A DNA stretch of 64,000 bases from Camelus bactrianus (GCF_048773025.1 NC_133545.1:83326501-83390500); one strand, 5' to 3'. Shown: positions 1-10,815, counted from the stretch's first letter. The notes: generated by a model not told the origin, from the letters alone. Numbers and translations are program-made.

Positions 1-62
1 GGGAGCCCTTTTAGGCCTTCTCTGGCCCTCTGCCCCGACCCCACATATCTGAGTCCCATCAC

Positions 63-190
63 CTAGGGTGTCAGGAGCCGTGGGGCTGATGTGACGGACT
101 TGCAGGGTCCACTCCAGGATCTCCAAGTGATCCTCCATGCTGCTGTACCGGAAAATGTCACTCACGTTCTGCCCCGATGTCCCCAAGAAT
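63..190 (-). CDS. POLD2: POLD2 exon 9
   Basis: 128 nt, acceptor TTGCAG and donor GTGATG. It encodes [20 protein letters not shown] and then [22 protein letters not shown]. The remaining exons are outside the window. Confidence 0.94.
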
Positions 191-3100
191 CTGCAAGGCA
201 AGGCTCAGCTGACCCCCTCCTGGGGGGCCGCCGTCTGTGCTCCTCCCACAGCGGCCGGCCCACAGCTCCCCTGGTGCCCTCATGGCAGGGTTCTCAAGCC
301 AACCTCAAAAAAAAGCCCCGTTCCAGGTGGGCCCCCCTGCAGCCCTGGGCCCAACCCTCCCCTCCTGGTGCCACTGAAGCAAAAGGCCAGGGGTCAGGCT
401 GGGGTGCGGCTACCTGATTCCATCGATGGTGGCCTGGTAGGGGTTGGTGACCAGCTGGAGCGTGGCGTAGGCAGTGGCCAGTGGGAACATGCAGGGGTGC
501 AGGGGCTGCTGGGGGAGCGTGTAGTTGGTTGGGTCAAATTCGCCGGGCATCACGTCCACGGGCACGGAGGCCTGGGGGGCGCAGGGCACAGGGCAGAGGA
601 GTTAGCAGGGCCCAGCGCCCTCCACATGCACCCTACTGGGGTCCTCCTTCCCCAGCCTGCCTTCTAGTGCCCAACCACCGCAGTGTCAAAGACTCTGATC
701 TCGAGCCCAGGCCGGCCCCCAGCTCACTCACACTCAGCTGCAGAAGGATCTCATCCAGCATCTTGACGGCCTCCACGCTGGCTGCCTGTGTTTTCTTGGT
801 TAGGTACTTGGCCTGGGAGGAGAAGTCCATACGTAGGCTGTCAGGCTCCAAGGGAGACTTAGATCGAAAGGATGCCCAGAGTCCCTGCCAGGAGGGCTGA
901 GAGCAGAGCAGAGCAAAGCCCCACCCACAGGAGGACAGTAAGAGTTCTTGGCAGTGAGCCTCCCTACTGTCCTCAGAAAGCAGGGCCTGAGCACAAGGTC
1001 AGGCCCCCAAGCACGGGCAGTCCCAGGGTCACTGCAGGGCACTTCCTGTTACACCTGCAAGACCCGTTTTGGGGAGGGAGGGGCTTGGATGTGGGCGGGT
1101 GGCGCCATACCTTGTTGATGGAGTCTCTGCTCTGGGTGTTGTGGCTGAGGAGGTTCCCCGCGAGGATGACCCGGGAGACGTGGGCTGCGCTGCACTGCTC
1201 CCCTTCGTCCCCAAGCTGCCCCGTCACCACATCCACCAGCAGCTGGGTGCCCAGCAGGCTCTCCCCACCGCCTCCACCCAAGCCCAGACCGGACACCAGC
1301 AGCACAAACCTGCAGAAGATGGGGTCCCCCTGGGTGCTGGGAAAGCAAGGGGCCCCCAGGAGGGCCGGGGGAGCTGCTGGTGGGGCTCCATCACCGTCAC
1401 GGGTGAGAAGGGGAGATGGGACCACTGACCCAGCCCTGGGTGACTGCTCCTCACCTGTCTGTGTCGAGGGGCCACGGGGGCTTCTGAGGGGCAAGCCCGG
1501 CAAAGCAGTGGTCCTCCACCAGGAACTTCCCGTCATCTCCCGTAGAGCCCAGCACGGCCAAGACTGTCCCTGGGGAGCAGCAGGGTCAGGCCCGGGAGCA
1601 GGGCCCGAAGGGCCACCACCTCCTTCCAGGCACCCAAACGGCAAAGCCAGATGCTCACAAGAGCATCTGCTTCCTGGGGTCACTGCCTTAGGGTGGAGGT
1701 GGGAGGAACTGACTGCCTACTTGGATGTCGCCCACCGCCTGAACCCAAATCACTCCAGGAATGCAGGTGTGCCAGCACCCAGGTGCTCGGCCACCCCCCG
1801 CCCCCACCTGTGACCAGCTTTGACACATCAATGGTGCCCTCCAGTTTGATCCGTTGCAATTCATCTTCCAATATCAGTTCATCGTCTGGGTGGATGTATT
1901 TACTCCGAGGAGGCTGGGGGAGCAGGTTGTGCTGGAATTCGAAGACGGGAGTGGTCTTGGGGCCAGAGCCCACCAAGGCTCCAGTATGGCCCTGCAGACC
2001 CCACCCCGCCGCGGGCAGAGGCCCAGCCCCGATTCCCTGGGTCCAAGGCAGATGACCCCATCAGTGCCCCCAGGGAAGTGTTCTGGGGAAGGCCTGGTGA
2101 GCCGGCCGGCCTCACCTCTTCACTGATCTCCCGCAGGATGGAGGGCTGGAGCGGCATGGCCTTGAAGAGGGTCCCCACCACACAGCACTTCTCCCCAGGC
2201 TGCAGCTCACACAGCTTCTTTACCCGGATTCCGCTGCCTGGGGCACAAGGGGCGTGAGTTCAGAGATCAGGCAGCCCTCCCAGCCCAGCAAGGAGCACTG
2301 AGCAGCCTTCACCGAGCACTGTGGCCCCAGAGCCCTGGCCTCCATCAGGAGGGAGAGAACGTCAAATGTAAGAACCCCTTGGATCTAAAGGGTCACTTGG
2401 TCCCAGGAGGACAGAAGGACTCTGGATGTGGCTGGGCCCTGGATGCCAAGCGTCCTCACAAGAGAAGCAGACATGCAGAGAAGGCCATGTGAAGACGGGG
2501 CAGAGACTGGAGGGATGTGACCACTGGCCCAGCAATGACGGGGCAGCCGCCAGAGGCTGGAAGAGGCAGGGAAGGACTGGAGGGAGCACGGCCCTCTCGC
2601 CACCGGGATCTCAAACTTCCAGCCTCCAGGAGTGGGAGAGAAGACACTTCTGTTGTTTGAAGTCACCGAATTTGTAGCTTGCTGTTTATTACAGCAGCCA
2701 CAGGAAACTAAGGCAGAGGAGTACCTCACTTAGACCTAAATCAGAACGCTGATTCTTAGAAAGAGGTATGCCAAGTCTCAACCCAGCCCTGCCCTAAAAA
2801 TAGTAGATTCCTTTGAGAGTTTGGATTTTTCCATCCGCCCCACAAACGGCTTGTCTGCTGAAAACAGAAATACCCCAAATTCAAACTTCATATCTCCACC
2901 CACCCCATCCTGCTCCCCATGGAGCCGGGCAGCCTGGGGTCCCGGAGAACAGCATGTGGGAAGCACTAGGGGGGAAAGGAAGACTGGCGTGGTATGCAGG
3001 GGTCACTCAGGTGGGAGGAGGGAGGAGTGAAGTCCCAGAAGGCCTGTGGGTTTGTTGGTACAGACTCCAAGCCTGGAGAAAATGCTATCAGAGGTGAAAG

Positions 3101-6100
3101 GATAATGTGGACTCAGGCCCAGCCCCTTCCTTAGCCCGGCTGAACTCAGCATGAGCCCCTTCTGCCCTGGAATAACCAAGAACATTCCACAGATTTAACC
3201 CTGAGGAAGCAGAGGGGAGAAATTCAAAACAAGATCAGGAGGGCACCAGCACTGGACAGAAATGCCGGGTACCAACAGAAATAACAGATTCCAAAGCCCC
3301 GATGTCTCCTGAGCTCTCACTCGGCCCCAGGTGGCTGTGCCGAGCCCGGCGCACGGAACTCCTGTACCCCTGACAACACACCACTGCACGTATTATCACC
3401 CGACCACATGGCTCAGGAAACTGAGGCACAGAGAGACTAAGTAACACGTCCAAGGTGACACAGCTGGGATCCAGTGTGTGCCTGAGCACCAGGCAGAACC
3501 ACACACCCCTGTGCGGAGGGCAGGACACCGGTCCGTTGGGCGGAGCGTGGACACCAGGCCAGGCACCAGCACCGAGAGTGAACACAAAGGCTTCCGGTCC
3601 AGGGGGAGCAGTGGCAGCAGTGACCGAGGGTCCGCCACTGTGACAAGTGCCACGAACAAACGGGAGCCAAGGCAAGAGATATGGAGGAGGCCCTGGTGGC
3701 TGAGGCGGCCTCGGGAAGCACGTGACATTTAAGTCGAGGTCGTGAAGGAGGCCTGGGGAAAAAGCGTGCCAGATGCGGGGAAAGCCAAGGGCAAGAAAGG
3801 GCTGGAGGTGTTCAGGAAACTCGTGAGTGGAGAGAGACGAATTCTGAGACGGCTGAGCTCTGATGTGGAAGCCCCGCCAGACGGAGAAGCCACGTGGAGG
3901 TGTCCTGGGCCAGTCAGTGAACGCTGCTGCCCACTGCCTGTCACCCAGCCAAGACCCCATTCATTGTGGGCCCCTGTCTGAACTCCTGATCCCAGTCTGC
4001 GAACAGAATAAAATGCCTGTTTTCCGTTACTGGGAAGCTTTGGTGGAACCAGAGCCGATGAATCTAAAGAATCTAAAAGGTGGTGTTGACCTTGGTGTCT
4101 CTGAGGGTTTCAAGGAAAGTGAGCAAAAGGCCACTGGGAGCCAGAGGAAGGAGACCCTTGTTATGTGGCTGAGAGAAGGTGAATAACACTCCGGCCTGTA
4201 GTAAAGAAAACAGAAGACATCTCCAATGCGACCACCTAGCTAGTGTTCTCCTGCCGCCTATAATAAACCTGAGTCCATCCAGCGGACCTGGTGGGAAGGG
4301 ATGGGCCTGAGCACCGGTGCTTCCCAAAAGGTTTCCAAGCGGTTCTGATGCGCAACCTGGGCTGAGACCCAGTGAGCCTAGTGCTGGGGGCAATAAAAAT
4401 GAGTAAGACACGGTCTCACCCACAAAATTTCAGTTTACAGACTTCGCAGCTGAATTGAAAACTACATGGAAAGCCATTCTCACAAATAGTAAGAATGGGG
4501 TGATGGAGTATCCCCCAAAAGTTGAAGGCCGTGGGGGTCCCCAAGAATAACTTCAAACAGGAGAGATCACCAAGGAAGAAAAGGGGAAAAAAGAAAAAGA
4601 TGTGCACTGCCCAGGCCACGTGATTAGAAAGACAAAGACCCCAAGGGACAGGAGATTTGTGCCCAACAAACACGGAAGCACGTCCCCAAGCTGGTCACTT
4701 ACCCCACCGCTGCTTGGCCCGGCTCACCAGGAAAGGCCTCATCTGGATGAGGCGGGTGGCATAGATGTGGGCATACTGCCGGCTGAAGCTGCGTTCCCCC
4801 AGCCGGAAGGGCTGCGAGAAGTTGGTGTATGTCACCACAGGCACCCGGGAAAAGGTGGCGTTGCTGGCTGACGGTGGGGACAGCAGAGTGTGCGCCCTCT
4901 GGGCGGCCTGCTCAGCAAACATGGCCGTGCTGGATGTGTCAGGACCGCAGTGCCCAGGCCAAGGAGGAGGTGGTCCCTGGGAGAACACAAACGCATTCCT
5001 GCAACCCTGGCCCACCTCAAAGGCAGCTGAGTTCCCGGTGTGTCTCCACTGCACCCAACAGGCGCTGGGAGAACTTGTAGTGCACGCCAGACTTCGGTCA
5101 GAACGGCACCTGGAAATCGACTGTGTTGGATACCAATGTCTCACCCTGTAACTTGCATCCAAAGGTGGAGATGAGGGATGCTAGGAAATGCTTCTCCCAC
5201 CTGGAGCTCTTCAAATCTGTCTCAGGCATGCACTGCCTGCTCCACACCTCCACCTAGACAACCATCAGGGACTCATGTTCCACACACTCCAGAAAGAATT
5301 CCTCGTCTGCTTCCATCCAGCTCCCCAGGACCTGCCCCATCTCAGGGCATGAGGCCAGCCTTATTATTACCATAAGATAATTAGCCTATTATTAAATGTT
5401 ATAAATAAAGTAAAACCTAAATCAGGCACTTCTCTGCTCAAAACCCTCCAAAGGTTCCCCATTTCATGGACTAAAACCCCAAGTCCCTACAGTGGCCTAT
5501 GAGATCTGCCCCACTGGTCCTGTCCTCCTGTCTCCCCACCAGGAGGCCAGCTCCTCCCCCATACACATGTGGCTCACTGGCTTCTCTCCCTCAAGTCTGC
5601 TCAAATCTCACTTTCTCCAACTGCAGCCCTCCCCTGGCACTTCTGCTTCTCCAATGTTTATTTTTTTCATGGCAATTACCTTCCAACAAACAATACATTT
5701 CAAGTTTATAGTCTGCCTCCTCTGACTAGAACAAAAGCTTCAGGAGAGCAAAAGTATCAGCACCTGAGCCCACTTTCCAGAAGCAGCCAAGAGCCCCACC
5801 GAGATGTGATGCAGGCATCAAATCCACAGCAGGTTCCAAGATCAGTGCTAGGAGTGGCTGTCATTTCTTTGCATGCGTGCTGGGATTTTTAATAGTTCGC
5901 ACGAAATGGGTTGAATAAGATGTGGCACTAAAACCGATTTCTCCCTTTTTTTTTTAAACCCTTTTATCACAGCTATTACGTGGCCTGTATTCTGTTCCTA
6001 TCGAACAGCTCTGGGCTGGGACGGAATCTGAATTCACTTTCCGCCTCAAAGTGCTGAGTGCGGATGGCACCCAAGCTGCAGTTTCCGTAGGAACCCCGCG

Positions 6101-6320
6101 GCCCCAGCCCCCCAGCCCCCAGCCTGCACTCCGAGGAGGTTTTGGGGGTACAGCAGAGACGCTGCTCAGTCCTCGCGAGACGCAACTTAACCCGCCACCA
6201 AGAGTGGACACCAGAAGCCCCAAGCCTCCGGCCCCACGCGGCTGGGGCAACACCAGACCCCACTTACCTCTCCGCGCACCACTGCCCGCCCTCTGCCGCG
6301 CGCCGTCTCCCGCCATTCTG
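63..6320 (-). CDS. POLD2: POLD2, DNA polymerase delta subunit 2 (p50), 3'-truncated by window edge
   Basis: POLD2 is the B-subunit of replicative DNA polymerase delta; it bridges the catalytic POLD1 to POLD3/POLD4 in the nucleus. Coding exons (minus strand, in transcript order) are 4922-4703, 2237-2116, 1931-1808, 1569-1455, 1309-1111, 812-732, 571-414 and 190-63. They splice in frame with GT/AG ends to about 382 codons; the human protein has 469 residues, so roughly the last 86 lie left of base 1. The product starts [14 protein letters not shown], close to human [14 protein letters not shown]. The OB-fold part is in the first exons and the inactive calcineurin-like phosphoesterase part begins around exon 6 (run [18 protein letters not shown]). 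A non-coding first exon at about 6268-6320 carries the 5'UTR. No disabling change was seen. Identification is from remembered family sequence, not a search. Confidence 0.96.
414..571 (-). CDS. POLD2: POLD2 exon 8
   Basis: 158 nt, acceptor CCCCAG and donor GTAGCC. It encodes [20 protein letters not shown] and onward to [11 protein letters not shown]. Confidence 0.95.
732..812 (-). CDS. POLD2: POLD2 exon 7
   Basis: 81 nt (27 codons), acceptor CCCAG and donor GTGAGT. It encodes [20 protein letters not shown] and then EILLQLS. Confidence 0.95.
1111..1309 (-). CDS. POLD2: POLD2 exon 6
   Basis: 199 nt, acceptor CTGCAG and donor GTATGG. It encodes the glycine-rich [19 protein letters not shown] and then [19 protein letters not shown], near-identical to human. 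Confidence 0.96.
1455..1569 (-). CDS. POLD2: POLD2 exon 5
   Basis: 115 nt, acceptor CCCCAG and donor GTGAGG. It encodes [20 protein letters not shown] followed by [17 protein letters not shown]. The exon is a little more diverged from human than its neighbours (STG for SVR). Confidence 0.93.
1808..1931 (-). CDS. POLD2: POLD2 exon 4
   Basis: 124 nt, acceptor TTCCAG and donor GTGGGG. It encodes [19 protein letters not shown] and then [20 protein letters not shown], matching human POLD2 with few changes. Confidence 0.96.
2116..2237 (-). CDS. POLD2: POLD2 exon 3
   Basis: 122 nt, acceptor CCCCAG and donor GTGAGG. It encodes the block [20 protein letters not shown] that follows KKLCELQPG in POLD2. 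Confidence 0.95.
2238..4702. other. POLD2 intron 2-3 region (between exons 3 and 2)
   Basis: Intronic. It contains the MLT1-type LTR relic at about 2350-2717, a MIR-like stretch near 3370-3500 ('aggaaactgaggcacagag' signature) and possible hAT MER5-like scraps around 4310-4372. I see no exon or RNA gene in it. Confidence 0.6.
2350..2717 (+). mobile_element. Fossil MLT1-type LTR (ERVL-MaLR)
   Basis: Lies in POLD2 intron 3. The tail reads like the MaLR LTR 3' end: 'cttccagcctccaggagtg', then a 'ctgttgtttgaagtcaccg' polyadenylation-region motif, closing with 'ggaaactaagg'. It is a solitary, heavily diverged relic of pre-eutherian to early eutherian age. The 5' limit is approximate. Confidence 0.65.
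4703..4929 (-). CDS. POLD2: POLD2 exon 2 (start codon)
   Basis: The start ATG is the complement of 4920-4922. The exon ends with codons ..KQRWG and the donor GTAAGT. The likely acceptor is CATCCAG, 7 nt before the ATG, which gives a short 5'UTR piece (4923-4929). It encodes about 73 residues, including [20 protein letters not shown], a conserved POLD2 N-terminal block. Confidence 0.95.
5415..5775 (+). repeat. LINE2 (L2) 3' fragment
   Basis: In POLD2 intron 1. The order of the motifs 'ctgctcaaaaccctccaaagg', 'cccatttcatggac', 'tacagtggcctatgagatc' and 'tctgactagaacaaaagctt' follows the L2 3' region. An old diverged copy; the rest of the intron (4930-6267) shows nothing else that I can name. 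Confidence 0.65.
6268..6320 (-). other. POLD2: POLD2 exon 1 (5'UTR)
   Basis: A strong donor (GTAAGT on the minus strand, bases 6267-6262) ends a GC-rich leader inside the CpG island and upstream of coding exon 2. The 5' limit is a guess. An ATG just upstream, on the minus strand near 6316, would open a frame that does not join the POLD2 frame in exon 2, so it would be at most an upstream ORF if transcription starts that far out. Confidence 0.6.
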
Positions 6321-6467
6321 CGCGCCCCGCCCCGCCCACCGCTGCGTCCCGCCAATCGCCGCGCAGTCCACCTTGCTCATCCCCGCGGGACCCGCCTACC
6401 GCCGCGCTCCGCCTCCCGCTGATCCGCGCGCCCCGCCCCGCCCATGCTGCATCCCGCCAATGGCCGC
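6320..6467. repeat. Tandem-duplicated promoter module (GC box + CCAAT/E2F)
   Basis: A 42-43 bp core (6320-6362) beginning GCGCGCCCCGCCCCGCCCA and ending CCCGCCAATCGCCGC recurs at 6426-6467 with only a few changes, spaced about 106 bp. A weaker third version follows around 6488-6545. It looks like a local duplication within the POLD2 promoter. Confidence 0.6.
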
Positions 6468-6620
6468 TCTCCCTGTTCCGTCCATCACCGCGGGGGCTCC
6501 CACGAATCCTCGCGCTCCCCGCCCCATTCATTGCCGCACGCCCCGCCCCTGGGGGCTGCGCGTGCGCGGAGCCACGCCCCCGGTTCCCCGGGTAACTCGG
6601 GGCGGGGTTGGCGCCTAGGG

Positions 6621-8297
6621 ACCTATGCGCACGCGTGTGGGACGCATCAGCCCAGGAACTCCCCTGAGTCCTGTCTGTCCCTGAAGTCTCCTAGCCTTCC
6701 TTTCCCGAGATTTGGCACCCCTCGCACCACCCCAGGACCCTGCCGGGTGCCTCTGAGGTAGACTCCAGTGCTGATGACAGTGTGGGAGGACTGAGGCCGA
6801 TGGCTGCGCCGCCCAAGGGGAAATACTCCTCCGCAGGTCCGAGGACAGGGCCAGGGACTGCGATCCAGGACAGCGTGGGAGAACTTAGAGTCAGGGTTAG
6901 GTTAAGGAAGCCGACCGGCTGCCTAAGGCCCTCCGCACAGGGCCACAGCCCTGCCAGTCTTCACCCAACACTGCCCAGTCTCTGTTGTCCTCTCTGTCCC
7001 TCATCATCCACGCTGCTTCCTACCTACCAAGGTTTTCCCGGTGCCGTCACCCACTTTGGGGCAGGGGTGGGGGATTCCACATCTCCATTACCCACAGACT
7101 TCCTAAGCGAGCCCAAGTGCCCCTTCCCCATGAAGCTTCCTCTCCACTCCCACCAGCCCCAGGATTCTGTCCCGCGCGCCCTTTAGACACATGCTGTTCT
7201 GCTCATTCGCTCTGAGTCTGTTCCCAAGTCCCGGTCTTGTCTCAGCTACAAGTAGGTAATAATAATGGATAACACATCAAAGCTCTTGCTATGGACCTGA
7301 CACTGTTCTAGATTCTTGACATATACTAATTCACTAATCCTCATATAGCCCTTTGAAGATGAGGAAACTGAGGCACAGAGAGGTCACATGGCTAGTGAGT
7401 AACAGCTAGGATTCACACCAAGGCAGCCTGACTCTTAGCCCTAACATTGTACGTGTAACGGCCCTCCACATGTACTGCAATCTCTCAGACCCTCCCACCC
7501 AAACCAGGGAACTGGACCTCTCAGCCTGCTGGGAGAAGGTGGGCGAGGTGGGGCACGGGGACAGTGAAGACCATCAGACTTTGCTAAACCTCAGGACAGG
7601 CCACACCTCCTGGGGAAGGATGCAGTTCCAAGATTTCTCCTGGCAGGGCGGGGCTGATGAAGGAGCCTGTCTTTAACTTTATCAGCGGGAGTTAACAAGG
7701 CTGGAGAAAAAGTGTGCACGCTGCCTCTGAGATGGGGTGGGGGCAGGGCAGGGACTGGGGGCCCGGGCTGGGGACTGCGGAGGACTCAGGATAAAATCAG
7801 AAAACACAAAGAACAGGGGCCAGGATCCTCACTGACCATGTGCTGCACACCTGGCCAACCCAGTGAGGCCACATGCCCCCACACCCATCACCCTACACCC
7901 CACACGCACCCCATCTAGCGAGACCGAGGCTCTGGTGGGATGGAGCTTCAGGCCAAGCTGGGGAGATAAGTAAAACAAAATCTCCTGCCATCCCAGAAAA
8001 GAACCTCTCCACCAAAGTCAAGAGAAAGAAGGCAGATGTGTTATGGAATAAGCGCTAAGCCGGAACCCCTTGCTCAACATGGAGATGGAAGAGCAAGAAG
8101 TCTTGCCCTTTTCACAGCCAGGTCAACCTATCTGCCTGTGTTTTCCAGAGAAATGGAAGCCAGTCCTGAGCAAGGGGCCAGAAGTCACCTCTGTCACACA
8201 GCTCACCCCCACTCACAGCCATCTCTGCATCAGGCCCCTCGGATCCCCTTGGCACCCCCACCCATCTGTCACAGACAGGCCACCACTCTGGTTCTGA
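6621..8297. other. POLD2-MYL7 intergenic spacer
   Basis: Spacer between the POLD2 promoter and the MYL7 3' end. The only recognisable feature is a MIR SINE at about 7255-7450 (GAGGAAACTGAGGCACAGAG core). I see no gene. Confidence 0.6.
7255..7450 (+). repeat. MIR SINE
   Basis: Core and 3' part of a mammalian-wide interspersed repeat: 'gatgaggaaactgaggcac' followed by 'gaggtcacatggctagtg'. Confidence 0.75.
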
Positions 8298-10815
8298 TTT
8301 AGAAACAGCTTTTATTGGGGCATCCTCGGAGACTGGCCCTGAGTCACAGCCGCCGGTGCCAAGCTCACTCCTCTTTCTCGTCCCCGTGGGTGATGATATA
8401 GCACAGGGACTTGTAGTCGATGTTCCCTGCCAGGTCCATGGGCGTCAACTCGAACATCTGCTCCACCTGGGGAGGCACTGGTGAGAGGCAGCCCAGCCAG
8501 GGAGGCCTGGGGGAGGTGGCTGTGACCTGGGGGAGGCCTGTGACCCTTCATCCTGCCCCCCGGAGCTGTGCGCTGCTCCTGAGCTTTTTCAGCCCCAAAC
8601 CTCAAACTCTGAGTTACTGCTTTTCTGTTGTCAGACTTTGAGCAGCCTGAGAGGGGGGCCAGAAAGGGGCTGTGGGTTAAAGGGCTCACCCTGGTCACTG
8701 GGCTGCCCCTCTGCTCCGCAGCCCTGTGTGTCCGGAATCTCTTCCAGATGTCAAGGCGCACTGTGCTCTCTGGCCCCAGGGCCTTTGCATACTCAGCTCA
8801 CTCAGCCCATACACCTCCTCCCTTTCTGAGTCCACATCCTTCACCCTCCAGACAGCCCCCACGAGGGCAGTGGGCTACTGAGGTCTCCCCAGGGCCCCAC
8901 AGGGTGAGAGCCCTGCAGAGGGGTTGGGGAGAGGTGTTGAAGGAGCCTGGATCCTCACCTCAGCCAGAGAGAACTTGTCTGCCTGGGTCAGGAGGAGTTG
9001 CTTGAACCTGGGGGAGTGGGGAGCAGTGGGGAGAGCCTTGGGTGGGTAGCCACACTGGAAGCAGGTACAAAGGCTCCCACGGCCCAGGTGGTCACCCCTC
9101 AAGAGCACAGAGGCTCCCAAGTACAGGTGGCTACCCTCACAATAGGACCCACCTCCCTCCCTGCTTCCCAAATGGTGCCCCTCACCTCTCACCCCTCGCC
9201 CCACCGCTCACACTTACTCATCCTTGTTCACCACGCCCTTGCCACTGGGGTCAAACAGGCGGAAGGCACTCAGGATGGCTTCCTCGGGGTCTGTCCCTGC
9301 GAGGCCAAAGGAGCCAGGTGAGCACCCACTCCCCCAGCCTCCAGCCCCCACTTAGGTGGACCCCAGTGTGCAAGGGGAACCTTCTATGTCCCAGAGAGGT
9401 GGGTGGGTGTTCCAATACAAAATGTCTCTTGGGGTCAGAGAAGCCAAGATCAGCTGTCTTCTGAGATGGGCAGGAGATTGCAATTAGGGATTTGGGAGTA
9501 GAGGCTCCCAAATTAAGTCAGGGCTCGAGGTGATCAGTGCCCATGGGTCTGGGAGGCAGGGGGGGTGCCCCACAGCCTCTGGGTGGGCAAGGGCCAGGTG
9601 GGGTCTGGGTGGGGTTCAGGCCAGGTCCAGGCAGGTCCCAGGAGGAGCTTAGGAGGGGCCCAGGTAGGGTCCAGGCGGGGTTCAAGTTTGCTGCCCTGCC
9701 AGGAGGATCCAGACTTGCCCCAGGCTCACCATTGAGCTTCTCCCCAAAGAGTGTGAGGAAGACGGTGAAGTTGATGGGCCCCTTCCCTTCCTGCAGCATG
9801 GCGTCCAACTCCTCTTCTGGGACATTCACCTTCCCTGGTGGGGCGGGAAGGGACGTGAGATGGACACGGAGACCTTGAGTGTCTGTGAGTAGGGCCCAGG
9901 CTGCCCTTCTCTCCTTCCCAACCACAGAGGGTAGAGAGGTAGAGAGTCAGAGGCAGCTCTGGGTGGGGAGGTGAAGTGGAAGGAAGGTGCGATGAGGGAG
10001 GTGTGAGGAGACAGTCGGGGGCGGTGTTGGGGGAAGGGAGGCGTGAGCAGCAGGAAGAACAGGCAGGGCCACTGACTTGACAGGAGGCCTGTCCCCTCCC
10101 ACCAGCCCAGCAGCTCTGAGCTGGGTCCCTGGCCCGAGCAGGGCACGGCTGGGTGGAGATGGGCTCGCCTCACCCAGCTGGGAGTAGGTCTCTCGGAGGT
10201 CTGACTTGCAGATGATGCCATCACGGTTCTGGTCGATGCAGCTGAAGGCCTGCGAGGCAAGGGGTCACAGTCTCCAGGTGGGAGCAGCCCCCACCCCAGG
10301 GGAGGTGGGAAGTCGGGGAGTCCTGGGTGGTAGGAGGAGCAGGGACAGGGGCCAGGACCACTGGCCTACAGAGAAGAGGGAGCGTATGCGGGACAGGGTG
10401 CCCCGATGGGTCCCAGGCTGTTGGGGGTGGGGCACTCACTTCCTTGAACTCCTGGATCTGGGCTTGCTCGAACATGGAGAAGACGTTGGAAGAGCCTCGC
10501 TGGGCCTGCTTGGTGGCTGCCGCCTTGCTCCGGGTCCCCGCCTTCCTGCTGGCCTGCAACCCCCATGGGTGGAAAGGGTCCTCTCCCCAGCTCCCTAAAG
10601 ACTCCCCACCATGGACACCCCCACAGCGTTCCCAGGACAGCCAGAGTCAGGGTCCTCTTCCTATCTCTGGGGACCACCTCTCCGGGCCCAACATAGGCAC
10701 AGAAGTCACGGGCTCTGTTCCCCCAGCCCAAAGGACAGCAGCTGGGAGCTACTGGCCTGGAGTACCCCCCACCGGGCACTCACCATCCTCTCTGTGCAGC
10801 AGCCTGGTCGCTGTG
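8298..10815 (-). CDS. MYL7: MYL7, atrial myosin regulatory light chain 2 (MLC-2a), complete
   Basis: The cardiac atrial regulatory light chain binds the myosin heavy-chain neck and tunes contraction. Seven exons on the minus strand: ATG only in exon 1 (10784-10786), then 10553-10440, 10249-10174, 9834-9730, 9296-9218, 9007-8959 and 8466-8365 (stop TGA at 8365-8367). The sum is 528 nt, i.e. 175 residues, exactly the human length. Visible features are a basic N-terminus, the phosphorylatable S22-S23 ([11 protein letters not shown]), an EF-hand loop [12 protein letters not shown] in exon 3, later degenerate EF hands ([12 protein letters not shown]), and the C-terminus HGDEKEE. Start chosen by homology: the exon-1 ATG abuts the donor GTGAGT. 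No lesions. Polyadenylation signal AATAAA (minus) at 8317-8312. Confidence 0.97.
8312..8317 (-). terminator. MYL7: MYL7 polyadenylation signal AATAAA
   Basis: The complement of TTTATT, about 50 nt after the stop codon. Cleavage is expected near 8295-8303. Confidence 0.85.
8365..8466 (-). CDS. MYL7: MYL7 exon 7 (stop)
   Basis: 102 nt, [20 protein letters not shown] through HGDEKEE and TGA. The 3'UTR extends to about 8298. Confidence 0.97.
   Translation of the reverse strand: MEQMFELTPMDLAGNIDYKSLCYIITHGDEKEE
8959..9007 (-). CDS. MYL7: MYL7 exon 6
   Basis: 49 nt, [16 protein letters not shown]. Donor GTGAGG, acceptor CCCCCAG. Confidence 0.96.
9218..9296 (-). CDS. MYL7: MYL7 exon 5
   Basis: 79 nt, [20 protein letters not shown] then VVNKDE. 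Donor GTAAGT. Confidence 0.97.
9590..9690. repeat. GC-rich imperfect minisatellite in MYL7 intron 4
   Basis: Degenerate repeats of about 10-20 bp around the motif ggtccaggtngg / ggtggggt. It is G-rich on the plus strand, i.e. C-rich in the MYL7 transcript. Confidence 0.5.
9730..9834 (-). CDS. MYL7: MYL7 exon 4
   Basis: 105 nt, [20 protein letters not shown] then [16 protein letters not shown] replaces human S after KV. Confidence 0.97.
10174..10249 (-). CDS. MYL7: MYL7 exon 3
   Basis: 76 nt. It encodes [20 protein letters not shown] and TYSQLG, the first EF-hand with a canonical D-x-N-x-D-G loop. Confidence 0.97.
10440..10553 (-). CDS. MYL7: MYL7 exon 2
   Basis: 114 nt, 38 codons, [20 protein letters not shown] through AQIQEFKE. 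It includes the S22-S23 pair phosphorylated in regulatory light chains. Confidence 0.97.
10784..10815 (-). CDS. MYL7: MYL7 exon 1 (5'UTR plus ATG)
   Basis: The exon ends GAGAGGATG, immediately followed by donor GTGAGTGCCC, so only the initiator Met is coded here. The transcription start is estimated from the TATA-like box at 10831-10838 and is uncertain by some 10 nt. Confidence 0.9.

Larger units (their letters stand above)
6050..6620. promoter_or_regulatory. POLD2: CpG island / POLD2 promoter
   Basis: GC-rich, CpG-dense and TATA-less. It contains repeated GC boxes (CCCCGCCCC), two CCCGCCAAT elements (minus strand ATTGGCGGG: CCAAT/NF-Y plus E2F-like; bases about 6349-6356 and 6453-6461), and a perfect NRF-1-type site on the minus strand (6557-6568, CGCGCACGCGCA). 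This is typical of replication genes. Binding is inferred, not shown. Confidence 0.75.

Noticed and set aside
872-1813. 313-codon plus-strand open frame
   Set aside because: Antisense shadow of POLD2 exons 5 and 6 and GC-rich introns; no protein-like composition.
5954-6355. Minus-strand frame from ATGs in the POLD2 CpG island as an N-terminal extension
   Set aside because: It crosses the exon 1 donor and is out of frame with POLD2 exon 2 after splicing; at most an upstream ORF.
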